Shown here one piece after another: positions 35,926 through 46,700 of a DNA stretch of 64,000 nucleotides; the first letter of the stretch is position 1; every line of letters begins with the position of its first letter. The translations under genes were made by a program, and so were the position numbers. Origin of the DNA: Strongyloides papillosus (Eukaryota; Nematoda; Chromadorea; Rhabditida; Strongyloididae); assembly GCA_005656395.1 (NCBI GenBank), contig SRSI01000079.1, positions 1,302,001 through 1,366,000 of the forward strand, given 5' to 3'. Under the pieces are notes generated by a model. It was not told where the DNA came from, searched no databases, and saw nothing but the letters and a program-made list of their open reading frames with translations.

Positions 35926-36715
35926 AGATTGGAATTTTAGAGTCCATTACCCACCATGGAATAGCAACAAATTTAGATAAATTGAATAACACTGAGAAGC
36001 TAATGTATATATTTATTTATTTGTATATAAGTATTAATTGTATATATGTTTTTTTTTATATTTTATGTATATATTGTATATTATGAATTTAATAAACTAT
36101 TAAAAACAATTTAGTAAAATAAAAATTTTTTTTAAAGTTAAATAAAAAGTTAGCCCATATGTTGTCTTTGAATACAACCAACAGTTATTAATTTTTTTTT
36201 GATTAAGGATAAAAAAATGTTTCGTCTTTTTACATTAATATACGTTTCAACAGCGTCAATTGATTATAAAAAATCGACTTTTCCGTAAGTTAGTTTTTAT
36301 CTGACCATTAAAACTTAGTTAAAACATTTGTCTGAAATCTAAGCAAAAAAATAAATGCTGAAAAAAACAAGAAGTTCTCAAAATGCTGCAAACTATCTCT
36401 AACATGATTATTTATCATTACTCATTGTAAAAATATTCAATTTAGCAAATTAAATGGTTCATTTAGTTATTTTAAGTGAGGATTCCTATTCTAAATTTTA
36501 GTCATTATATAGCAATACCTTGTAATGCAGGAAATGGAAGAAATGGAGCAAACTAGAAATATTTTTAGTGACAGGGATAGGTTAATTAGTTTGGAGATTA
36601 CATAATATTACAAGTTAATTAACCTATTTGATATAACAAAATATAATCAGATTATACATAGTAAAGTACCCATATATGTATATTGAATTAAAAATTTACA
36701 GAGATTGATTTCCAT
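35926..36715. other. Intergenic with an old repeat
   Basis: About 36170-36440 aligns loosely with 18735-18945 inside TE2 (shared blocks such as CTTTTTACATTAATA and TCAATTGATTATAAAAAAT-type sequence). It may be a decayed copy of the same transposon interior. The rest is AT-rich and unrecognised. Confidence 0.35.
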
Positions 36716-37315
36716 TAAAAATTGTTAGCTAGTTTAACCCGATCAAAGCACACGCTATTTCCCATGAGAGGATCATGGCAATATGCAATACTTTGACCAT
36801 CTTTTAGATTCAGCTCTTCCAGAATATTACCATTTATAATTTGTGTATTTATAACAAGAATTGTCTACTCTATCTACTATGAATCCTATCATATACTCTC
36901 CGTTTGGATCGAGACCTGCAATTTTATATTCAGGTTTCGGAAACATTTCTCCCTGATTTTGTTACTATCATCTCCGTTATATGAAAATGAAATTTTTTTC
37001 ATAATCATTCATTGTAATTGATACTGATACATTAGGATCTATAATAACTTCTGAAAATTGATTTGTAGGCATCTGTGAGAAAGGTTGGGGATTTGATAGA
37101 GATTCATTGCAAATAGCATAACCTTGAATAGGTGGATTTATTAACATTCGGTGTTCTATTTTACAATTTGGAAATGATGCTGCTTCAGAGGCTGTTTTAC
37201 TAGGTGGAAGTGTTGTATTAGAGGTAGATGAAATTTTGTCTGCATCAGTATCTGAATAGGTACATTCATTTTTAATTGAAGTAACTAAATATCTCCCATC
37301 AGAAGGCACTTGTTG
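36716..37315 (-). pseudogene. T-box transcription factor fossil
   Basis: Minus-strand reading gives an N-terminal open stretch (37315-36977, ending VSVSITMNDYE). Then, in three different frames, come pieces that together match the first half of a T-box DNA-binding domain: TEMIVTKSGR, MFPKPEYKIAGLDPNGEY, NSCYKYTNYKW and, lastly, YCHDPLMGNSVCFDRVKLANN. These correspond to the EMIxTkxGRrMFP, GLdPxxxY, RyKyxxxxW and HPdSPxtGxxW...VsFdkvKLTNN blocks. The breaks are a short A7 run near 36990, a 1-2 base change at the GR/MFP boundary and a stop after YKW. The second half of the domain is absent. There are too many lesions for sequencing error alone, so it is a true fossil. Confidence 0.8.
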
Positions 37316-37386
37316 TTATGTAAAGACATTAATATTATAATTCAATAAAGGTAAGAGTAGAAAACTTTGTGTCATTTGATTATAAT

Positions 37387-37452
37387 CCCAGTCCGTGGAA
37401 GACGAGGTTATTTAAAGATCTGTAAAAGAAAATCCGTCTACCGTGCACTGGG
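37387..37452. mobile_element. 66-bp miniature element of the TE1 family
   Basis: Starts CCCAGTCCGTGGAAGACG and ends CTACCGTGCACTGGG, the same ends as TE1, with a single AGATCT-type core between. The right flank is TTAA. It sits exactly where the duplicated spacer (37453-37842) begins. Confidence 0.6.
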
Positions 37453-37842
37453 TTAATATGGTAATTTTTATATTATACACTAGGATGTAGTTATTTTTCG
37501 TTATTTTTATGTCCATTATTGTTCCTAAAAAAAATATTAAAAAAAAGTTTTGTTAATGAATAGCTGTAATAACAACATAAATTGAAACAAATTATCAATG
37601 CATTATCACAATTCTTACCACTTTCATTCATAGACTATTTTTATATTACAATCATACCATTAACTTTATTAATTAAAATGATTTTTTGAATATAAAAGAG
37701 TATAATTTTATCATTTGATAAAGTATTAAATAAATTTATATGAAGTTTGAATATTATTTAATGTTTAATTAAAATTTTTAATGTTAAAAAAATTCATAAA
37801 AGAATAGGTTTTTGGCTAAGAAATATTGCGAATTCTTTACAA
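37453..37842 (+). repeat. Duplicated spacer and promoter region, copy 2
   Basis: Aligns with 14493-14890 along its whole length (see that entry). It is the immediate upstream region of the intact secreted-protein gene. Confidence 0.75.
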
Positions 37843-39150
37843 ATGTACTTCATTGTTACAGTTTTGGCTTTAGTAGAGTTGTCAATATATTCTCAAGGAA
37901 CTACACACGAGCACCTTTTTCCTGATATTCCTAAAAATCTTGAAACTGGTACATTTCCATATGACATAACAATTTATTCAAGATCTGACGTTGTTGCTGT
38001 AAAATGTCCTACTACGGGTTATCACCACAATTCTGAAATATCTTATTTTTATCGAAATGATGATTACATATTATATAAACCACTACCAAAAGCAATAATC
38101 GGATGGAAAAAGATAAAAACATTAGACTATCGTAAAATCAGAACTTTATTTTGTGGTGAAACTGAAATTTATAAAACGGTAAATGGGACTTCAATACATT
38201 TTGGCGCAACAAGATGGGAATACACGATTACTTGGAAAGACAATCCAGATCCCAATAAATTAGCAATTGAAGGAAAAGAATATGCATACAGTGAATCAAT
38301 TCCGGAAAAGTGCGGTTTGTCTATAGAAGATTTGATAATTTTGCAAATAAAAAGGGATGGTCAGCCCCATAATTTAGATATATCGAAAACAGAAGAAGTT
38401 TCAGATGAATTATTATTTTATTTCTTTAAAAAGCCTAATGAAACTGATGAACTTAATTATATGTATGTAGAACCATGTCTTGTACTGGACGCATTCAATT
38501 TTTGCCCCCAGATAACAATATTAGATTTAGAACACACAACAGTACAATATAAAGGATATCAAATATTAGCTTTTAAATTGAATGAAGATAAGGAAACAAC
38601 ATTTAATATCGCCCTTAATCTTCAAATAGGTGGAAGGAGCTTGGGTTACTACAATAAGGATAACGTTGCAATCACAAGGATGTTGAATTTTAAAAATACC
38701 ATTGACTATGCCCCAATGTATTCAGATTATTCTGATTCAACATTTACCATCTTTGGATATGAATTAGTCCAACTGGAATACTATTGTAAGGATGAGGAAA
38801 TTGAAACACCTAGATCAAGACTCTTATTTTTTGGACCCAAGGATGATAATCTCCAACTTGAAGAGCGGATATACCGATACTATGACCATGATAAACGGCT
38901 CCAACCAAATTGTACAATGGATAGGATGCCTTATGCTTTCTTAATAGAAATGTTTTGTAATGGAGAAAAGGTCGAATTTGATGATCCAGAATATTCTAAT
39001 TCTACAAATTTTATTGTGAAACGGTCAAAAAATTTTATTATACTGGAAAATGTTGTTGATAGAGCTGCAGTCGTTAAATGTGTTTATAACACACCAAGCG
39101 GGAACATCACTTCGAACGACCAATTCGTTCGTGAATATATGATTGATTAG
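37843..39150 (+). CDS. Secreted cysteine-containing protein, the only intact family copy
   Basis: One exon of 435 residues. Residues 1-20 are a signal peptide ([19 protein letters not shown]) and no other membrane segment is present, so the product should be secreted. Nine cysteines in the mature protein (in VKCPT, LFCGE, EKCGL, EPCLV, FCPQ, YYCKD, PNCTM, MFCNG, VKCVY) and N-glycosylation sequons (NGT, NET, NCT, NIT, NST) suit an extracellular beta-rich protein. The N- and C-terminal cysteine blocks both contain VKC motifs and may be related folds. I do not recognise the family. Two wrecked copies lie at 14891-22712 and 34866-35925, so it belongs to a local, fast-turnover family. An AATAAA follows at 39177-39182. 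The promoter is duplicated from copy 1. Confidence 0.85.
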   Translation: MYFIVTVLALVELSIYSQGTTHEHLFPDIPKNLETGTFPYDITIYSRSDVVAVKCPTTGYHHNSEISYFYRNDDYILYKPLPKAIIGWKKIKTLDYRKIRTLFCGETEIYKTVNGTSIHFGATRWEYTITWKDNPDPNKLAIEGKEYAYSESIPEKCGLSIEDLIILQIKRDGQPHNLDISKTEEVSDELLFYFFKKPNETDELNYMYVEPCLVLDAFNFCPQITILDLEHTTVQYKGYQILAFKLNEDKETTFNIALNLQIGGRSLGYYNKDNVAITRMLNFKNTIDYAPMYSDYSDSTFTIFGYELVQLEYYCKDEEIETPRSRLLFFGPKDDNLQLEERIYRYYDHDKRLQPNCTMDRMPYAFLIEMFCNGEKVEFDDPEYSNSTNFIVKRSKNFIILENVVDRAAVVKCVYNTPSGNITSNDQFVREYMID

Positions 39151-39176
39151 GATGTATTAAGAAGGGTCTCTAATTG

Positions 39177-39182
39177 AATAAA
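39177..39182 (+). terminator. Poly(A) signal of the intact secreted-protein gene
   Basis: AATAAA 27 bp after the stop. Confidence 0.6.
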
Positions 39183-39606
39183 TTATAATATTTTACCATT
39201 ATTTATTTTATTGTAATTACGTGTATAATAATCTTTATATATATGTTGCTTAATTAACCACTAAAGATTCACGTAATGAATACAGTCTTGATTTTTATAT
39301 ATTGATATGATATGTTTTTACATTTATCTATAAATTTTTAATAAAAGTATACTCAAATATTATTTAGACGTTCAAATGATTAGAATAAATTCATTAACAG
39401 TCAAAAGTTCATGCCTTCTTTTTACTGTATTTACATTTGCTGCACATTACCCTTATTTACTAGTTTTAAAAATTATTCCAAAATAATATTCAATTCTAAT
39501 TTTATTTAACGCTTTAATATTCAAAAAAAATTATGAATATTAACTGTTTTGTAACATGAAAAATTTTGGTAAATATTTTAGGAATTTGTCTTCATTTTAA
39601 AATATG
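39183..39606 (+). repeat. Duplicated 3' flank, copy 2
   Basis: Aligns with about 22740-23190 of copy 1 and ends at the junction with the nicotinamidase fragment. The junction lies in an AAATAAATA stretch shared by both partners. Confidence 0.7.
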
Positions 39607-39849
39607 AAATAAATAAAACTGAATTGTTAGATAAGTTAAAGGAAGATAATATTTAAAGTGTTTTGTTTGTGGGGTTTCACTTGAGTATTGCGTCTAATCA
39701 AATACTAATGATGCTTCTAATCTTGATTTTGCAACATATTTTACTACAAATTGTGCTAGAAGTTTAAATTTTGATTATATAGAAAAAAAATGAAACGGAA
39801 AGACGTGGTGTTATTGAGGTTACTTCAAGGGAAATATCAAATATATTAT
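39607..39849 (+). pseudogene. 3' fragment of a nicotinamidase gene
   Basis: Aligns without large gaps to 14183-14430 of the intact gene: KINKTELEDRLKE-type start, the catalytic GVxLEYCV block (here GVSLEYCV after a frameshift and stop), then the region of NDASDLGF...CTRGLNFD, ending at the same place. It contains stops (ATTTAAAG, CGTCTAA) and a frameshift, and lacks the first two thirds of the protein. The following poly(A) region is also conserved. Confidence 0.9.
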
Positions 39850-39913
39850 GGAGAATAAAAATAGAATGTTTACGGTTTTCTTTTGTCTTTATATTAATAA
39901 ATTTTGTAATAAA

Positions 39914-40013
39914 CCCGGCGTATGGCAGATGAAATCATCTTATGAAGATCTGCTACATAGAACAGATACATCTTGTGCTAATTTGCATAAGATGACTTCT
40001 TTTACAGTGCACT
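39914..40013. mobile_element. 100-bp miniature element of the TE1 family
   Basis: Starts CCCGGCGTATGGCAGATGA and ends TTTACAGTGCACTGGG, with two GATC-type cores (GAAGATCTGC) inside. It directly follows the duplicated 3' UTR of the nicotinamidase fragment and lies at the position where copy 1 has no insertion (about 14493). Confidence 0.65.
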
Positions 40014-40595
40014 GGGAAGTTGACCTCTTCATGACAAACTTTGCTTTATATTGTATGGAAGCAAAATTTAGATTATTAATAAATTTTTTATTTGAATCAT
40101 GGTACTAAATTCCTTTAACTATTCTTTTTCTGATTGTAATTGTGATATTGTAAACATTTTAGAAACTAGTATTCTAAATTTCGTTGAACTATACATCAAT
40201 CTTGTTGCAGTTCTCTGGTTTAAAGAATGAAGCAAGACATGTAGTTCACTTTGTTTTCTACACTAGATTATTTGTCCTTCTAATTGGCTTTATAGAAATC
40301 GATGGATATTTTAAGAGTATGTGTATATTTTCAGTTCTATTATATCTGAAAATTTTTCCATAAAACCTATAGAATTTACTATGGTATCTCTTATAACAAA
40401 GTTTGTTATTGTTTTTATAGTTAAAGATTCATACACTTGCATTGCTTTTTATTAAAGAAACTTAATCCCTTTTCTAAAGTTTATTAATTATATAGAAATC
40501 TATTTATTTTTCTAACAAGTATAGCAAAACTTTTTTCAAATCTTATTCCCACTAATTAAGATAATTTTATTACTTCCACCAACAACAAATTTCAC
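40014..40595. other. Intergenic, nothing recognised
   Basis: AT-rich stretch between the miniature element and the 3' end of RIM. Confidence 0.4.
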
Positions 40596-40601
40596 TTTAT
40601 T
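40596..40601 (-). terminator. Possible poly(A) signal of RIM
   Basis: AATAAA on the minus strand, 152 bp after the stop at 40753. Confidence 0.45.
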
Positions 40602-40752
40602 ATTTAGTCATCTTAATTTAGTGTAGGCGTATGTGAATAAAAAATAAAATCATATAAAAATCCATATAAACAAAACTTTTTTAAATAATAACAAATTATA
40701 AAATTAAAAATTTCTTCTCTTTTCATCAAAAATATACAAAAAATGATAAATA

Positions 40753-43700
40753 TTATCCCATTAAACTATTTTCACTGTCTTTTCTTATAGGCCCTGTACC
40801 AGCAAGGCTGTTATTGTGGAAGAGTTTGTACCACCCAACAACTGGTTGGCCGGTTGTCCTGAAAGTATTCTCCAAATTTAGATCATCTAGTCTGATCAAG
40901 GCTATTCCCATGAAGCTTTTTCTCTCCATCCTTCCGTAGTCACCGAGGACACTTATTTGAACCATCTTTTTCTTGTAGTTTTCATTAAATATCAAATGTT
41001 GCTGGTACAGTGGATTTATGGTTTTCCTGTTACTCAAGGATGTCTTAGCTTTAGCTATACAGTTTTTACCTTCCAATAGATATACTTTTACATATGGAGA
41101 TGGTGGTGTTTTACTACCTGGTTTGGTTACCAGATTCTTGGCCCTTATTATTTCTATATCTATTGCATGACCAGTTCCTGTACGATTGACAACCAATGAG
41201 ATTGCTATGTTTATTTCTCCTAGTACTGGTGATGCTAATACTTGTCTTCCAACAACTTGTCCTGGACCGAGATTTTCAATAAAATGTCCTAATGGTCCAT
41301 CAGGTAGAAGCGGTATAACATTTTCTGAATGTGAACTATCAGTACTATCCTTTGATGCTTGTTTTAGAAACGGTGCTTGGAGTCTATCTCCAGAACCATT
41401 AACAGTTAAATTATCTGGTACACCAACTTCTTCTGATCTCGCAAAACCAGTCCTTTTAGGACAATCCGAAGGCTGTGATCTCCCTGGTATCAGCCTCGTC
41501 ATTATACTTTTCTTCCTATCCTTAAGATTCTGATCAATCTTCCCTTGACCTGGAGGTGCATTACCTGAAGTAGATTGCCCACCGTTACCAGTCGTTATTA
41601 TACCATTACCTGTCGAGTTACCTTTTGAACCTCCACCACTAGTTCCATCTCTTCTCCTGATATCACCCTCATCCTTCATACCATAGTCAGACTCTTCAAT
41701 TGGCTCATGTCTTATCACAGTTATACCACTACCACCATCATACTCCTCAACCCCTTGATTACTTCTCCTAATAACTGTAGTTGTTGTATTATTTTGTAGT
41801 GATTGCATTGAATTTAGTGACAACGATTCTGAATTGTCACTTCCATAACCTCCTTCTTGCATCATCGTTGCTTCATATCGCAATCGTCCTTGTGGTGTTC
41901 TTGGATCATACATGAAATCGTTTTTATTCCTGTTATTATATCCACCTCCACTCATATCATTGGGTTGACTACCATAATATGGTTGTTGTGGTTGATAAGA
42001 AGATGTGTTTGGTTCATTAATATATTGTTGTTGTTGGTCATTATTGTTACCGGGTTGTTGTTGTCGCATTGATGCTGCATCTTCAGGATTAGGTAAATTC
42101 CTGTATCCACCTTGTCTTTTACCGTATTTATTATCATCATAGTAATTCTGGTTCCCATACATAGGGATATTTCTTCTACCATTATTATTCTTATATAACG
42201 GTGCTCCAGTATCAGATAGGTAACCATTGTTACCTCCTCTATCTCCAAGTGGTGGTGTATAATCATAATCAGGAATAGGATACTCCCCAACCATTGAATC
42301 TCTTACCATGGGATCATCAACATTACTTCCATAATAATTTCTTTTGCTTCTATCAATAAGATTATTGTAAGCTGATCTGTCATATGTTCTACTTCTACAA
42401 ATATTCCCTCCTCTGTTACCCATAGATATCGGATTCCTACTTCTTTTGTTCATATCCAAAGTTCCTGTCACATAATCGTAGAAAGGTGATGGAGGATTGT
42501 TTGGTACATCACTTGGATAGTTGTGATATATAGTACCACTATTTCCTGGTGGTGGTAAACCAGATGAGGGGTAATGTGACATCTCCGAATGTGGACGTTG
42601 TGGTTGGTTTTTTGTTGAGGATGATGATAATGCATTGGTGTATGAACCTTTTCTGTGTCTTAAGTACATTCTAATTGGATGTTCATCATCCATGTCGAGT
42701 AGATTGTATAGGCATATCTCGTTGTTAAGGGGAACTGTGTTGAAGTCGATGAGGACTTCTCCAAGAAACATATTAGCATCGTACTTGTCATAATCCCAGA
42801 CTGTAACTTCGAGGACTCTTTTCTGATCCCCGAATAACATTTCCTCTGTTACGTTTTGGTAGTAAAAAGTTTCATTCCATATTGGTATGATAGATTCAGA
42901 TAGGACAGCCGTCTGGCGACGAGACTTCTCCGAACGATCCGGAAGAAGAAACAACTTAACATACGGATTTCTACATGCACCTGTCCCTCTTGGTGATAAA
43001 TCCAAAGCCCGATGTATCGTAACAATGAGTTGTTTATCAAGCGGTGAATATAACAATGATATCTCTATTCTTCCAGTAATTTCATTAGGAGACACTCCTG
43101 TATTTAGTTGTTGTTGTGTATGATGATAGGGTGATAATAGTATAGGATTATTACTGCCATACATTTGTATATCTTGTTGATTTGGTTGGATAACTTGGTG
43201 TTGTATTATACCATTAACAGAACCTAGAAATAATATTTGTTATTAGTACATATCTTCATATAGGGGAATTATATTATGTTCTGGGAGATTTTTATCAGGA
43301 GGATGGAATTTTGTTTAAATTACCAAATTATAGATAATAAATGATATAAACATAGCCATATAGGCACATCTATCATTAGAGGAATGTTTTTGTTGTATGT
43401 GATGGTGGGGTGGTGGTTGTTGTTGTTGGTGTGTAGGAGAGGAGAAACTTTTTATGAAAAATGTTAGTGCACATAATTACTATATTTTACAAAGAAACCA
43501 TATAGATATATACGTATACTTATATTTTCATTGAAAAAGTACATAAGTAAGTTTAGTCTTAGTTTTAGACTATAAAAAGAGGACCATAAATATAGATAAT
43601 AAAAGTTTTTGGCATTGAAAGAGAGAGATAATGATTATTGAGGAGAAATTTTTATAATATTTTGTAATATTACTTATCATAAAGAGTTTATAAAAAAGTG

Positions 43701-46700
43701 TAAAGGTTATTTGGTGGTAGATGGATAGATTATATATTTTAATAAATATAGATAGATTATTTTGAAATAGAAAAAAATAAATATAATAACAAAGGAAGTG
43801 ATAAATAAAGAATTAAGGAGGTACGGTAATGAGAAGATAAAAATATATAGAAATTGATATTTATATATAATAATGAATATGATAATAAATAATGTGTATA
43901 TAGATGAAGAAACGTGAAAATTAAAGTAGGAATTTGGATCGAAAAAAAAATTAGTTTTTTTGTTAAGTACATCCTTTATACATATATGTAAGCTATCAAG
44001 GGGATTATTATAATATTTTGTGAAATAGATTAGTTATTATTATTAATGATAAAGATATGAAGAAGGTGGATGGATGGTGCTTAATGTTTAGACCATTCCT
44101 AGAAGATTAAAGAAAATGATAATGAAGGAAGTTTTATAGTTTATTTTTTAGAAAAAGGACATTTATAAAACATAAAGAAAAGTTAAACGTTTTTATATCA
44201 CAAAATAAAAGAAACAAACTACCTGGTACGAGAATGAAGAACAAGAAAAGGAAGGAGTCATTATTTGTAAATGATAAAAAAATTGTTTATAATCAGGAGA
44301 ATTAAAAAATTGAACTTAAGGACATATGAATGCTATTTAGAGAGTTTACCACTGAAGATATCCACAACATATACACATATATGGTAAGGGAGTACAAAAA
44401 ATGAAGAAAAAGACAAGTGCAAGTGCTATTTATAAATAATTAAGTATAAAATGTATCTATTATGTATGGTGAATAGTTTGAGAAAAAAAAGTAAGTATAA
44501 GAGATATATCTACATATATTTATGTATATATAAAAAGTGATAAAGAAATTTTCCTTTATTTGTAGGTGGAGTGAGAAGGAGATATATGATTATTTTAGAT
44601 GGTTATAAAAAAAAGTATGGAAGAATAAATATTACATATTGGAGGATGAATTATTTTGCTGAGAACTAGGGAAAGGGGTATCATCTTAATTTTTTTATAG
44701 TGATAACTGGATAATAAATATTTCGATATTTTTTTTAGTGATTTATTTGTTTATGGGAAAGTTGACCAATTTATAGTCAATAATTTATACATATTTTTTT
44801 ATTTATTTAAAAATACTTTATCTTAATTGATATTTAAGAATTATAAAAAACCATTCAAGAAGATGGTATTTATAAATTAATGCACACATTTTTTCCTTAA
44901 AAAATATAATCTAAGACAGGATAGAAGAAGAAATAAAAAGGAAAGAGTATTTAAGAGGCACAAAAAAATTAAATAAGAAAGAATATCTACATATAGATGT
45001 ATTTTTTTCCTATCAATTACAATACATCTTCATTAATTTCTTTGGTACAAAGAAAAAACATACTAAAGATGCTATATATATGTATAAAATAAATAGTAAA
45101 TAAAAGGTATCGTAGAGTAGAAAAAGTTATATTTTAATGAGTGTGGATTGAGGAACAAAATGTAGAATTACATGTCAACTAATGTATTTTTTTATTATTA
45201 GATAAAAACAGGGGATTGTTGTTAAAAATAGTTTTTGCTATCTTTTAATTATACATTAACTAAACTAAAATCATCCTCGATAAAATATTTAAAGATATGT
45301 AATGTTAGGTGAATTGGGAAATAAGGAAAACAGAATTAGATATTCCTATTAAAATAAATAAAATTATATTTCTATTGATATTATTTTTAAAAGCTAAATT
45401 AGGAGGAGAAAATTGTTATAAAATAACAAAAATTCACATAAACAAAAGAAAAGTTTCTCTAAACAATGCAAGAACATAGAATATACTTCCTTACATACAA
45501 AGAATCTTATTTGTTTCTTTCATCAACTTTTGTTTTAATCTCAAAATGAAAGAAAAGAAATTTTTTTTAATCCATAGATATTATATTATATAATTCAAAA
45601 AAAAATTGAAAGTAAAAGGAACTGTCAATAATTGTTATCATCAAAATAGTAATAATAAAAAAATTCCACTTTCTAAATTTCATTTTATATATAATAATTA
45701 AAAAAAGAGAGTGAAGAAATAGTTATTTTTAGGATGGCCTCTTTTTTTATATGAAGGAAAGTGGATGTATCTTATAATTGGAAATGAGGTGATGAATATT
45801 TATATGTGTATATGAATATATCATGAAGAGATTATTAATAGGTTGCGGTTTTTTTCGAATGGAAATAGAAATAAAAATATGTATAAATGTCTCAGTAAGA
45901 GGCAAAGGTATGAAGAATATACGTATTGTTTTAGAATGTAAAAAAAGCTAAGATGTGGTTCGATGTCAATAAAGTATTACACAACAACGCAATGGGAATT
46001 AAACGTAATAATCCATGTCATTATAATATTTTTATGAAAAAAAAACATACCTGATGGAGAGAAAGCGCTCTGATGATGTTGTACTCCAATACCACCACTC
46101 CCAATAGTTCCAGCACCAACATTTAGATGATAATTTGACGGCGACAACAACGATTGAGAATGCCTTAAGTTACCTCCACATCCATCAGGTCCATACAAAT
46201 TACCTCCACCAGGTGAGATGACGAAGTTATTGGTGCAACCATAGACGTCTGGAGAAAATCTACCTGTATTGTAAAGAAAACCCCTTGCAGACATGGGCCT
46301 TTTAACTTCCCCAAGAACATTGCTCCTACCATAAGAATTTATATCTAGTTGACTTAGACTGGTGTTACCATAATCTCCATTAACACCAAAAGAATTTTTA
46401 ACCAAATTCCTTGAAACTATCAATTCAATTGTCTGATCATTCTTTGAATTGTTTATAACTTCATACACTTGTTCATGGATCATGTTTTGAAGGCATATAC
46501 CATTCCATTCAAGGACTTCATCACCTGGTTTTAGGTGTCCAACAACATCAGCAATAGAACCAGGTTTGATTTTTGTTATAAATGCTCCTAATCTCCCCAT
46601 AGGTGTTTTATGGCCACCAACAACCTTTAAACCCAAATCACCAAATGGTGTCTTCGTCCCCAAGTATGGGGATGTATTATTATTAATTATATCATTCTTA

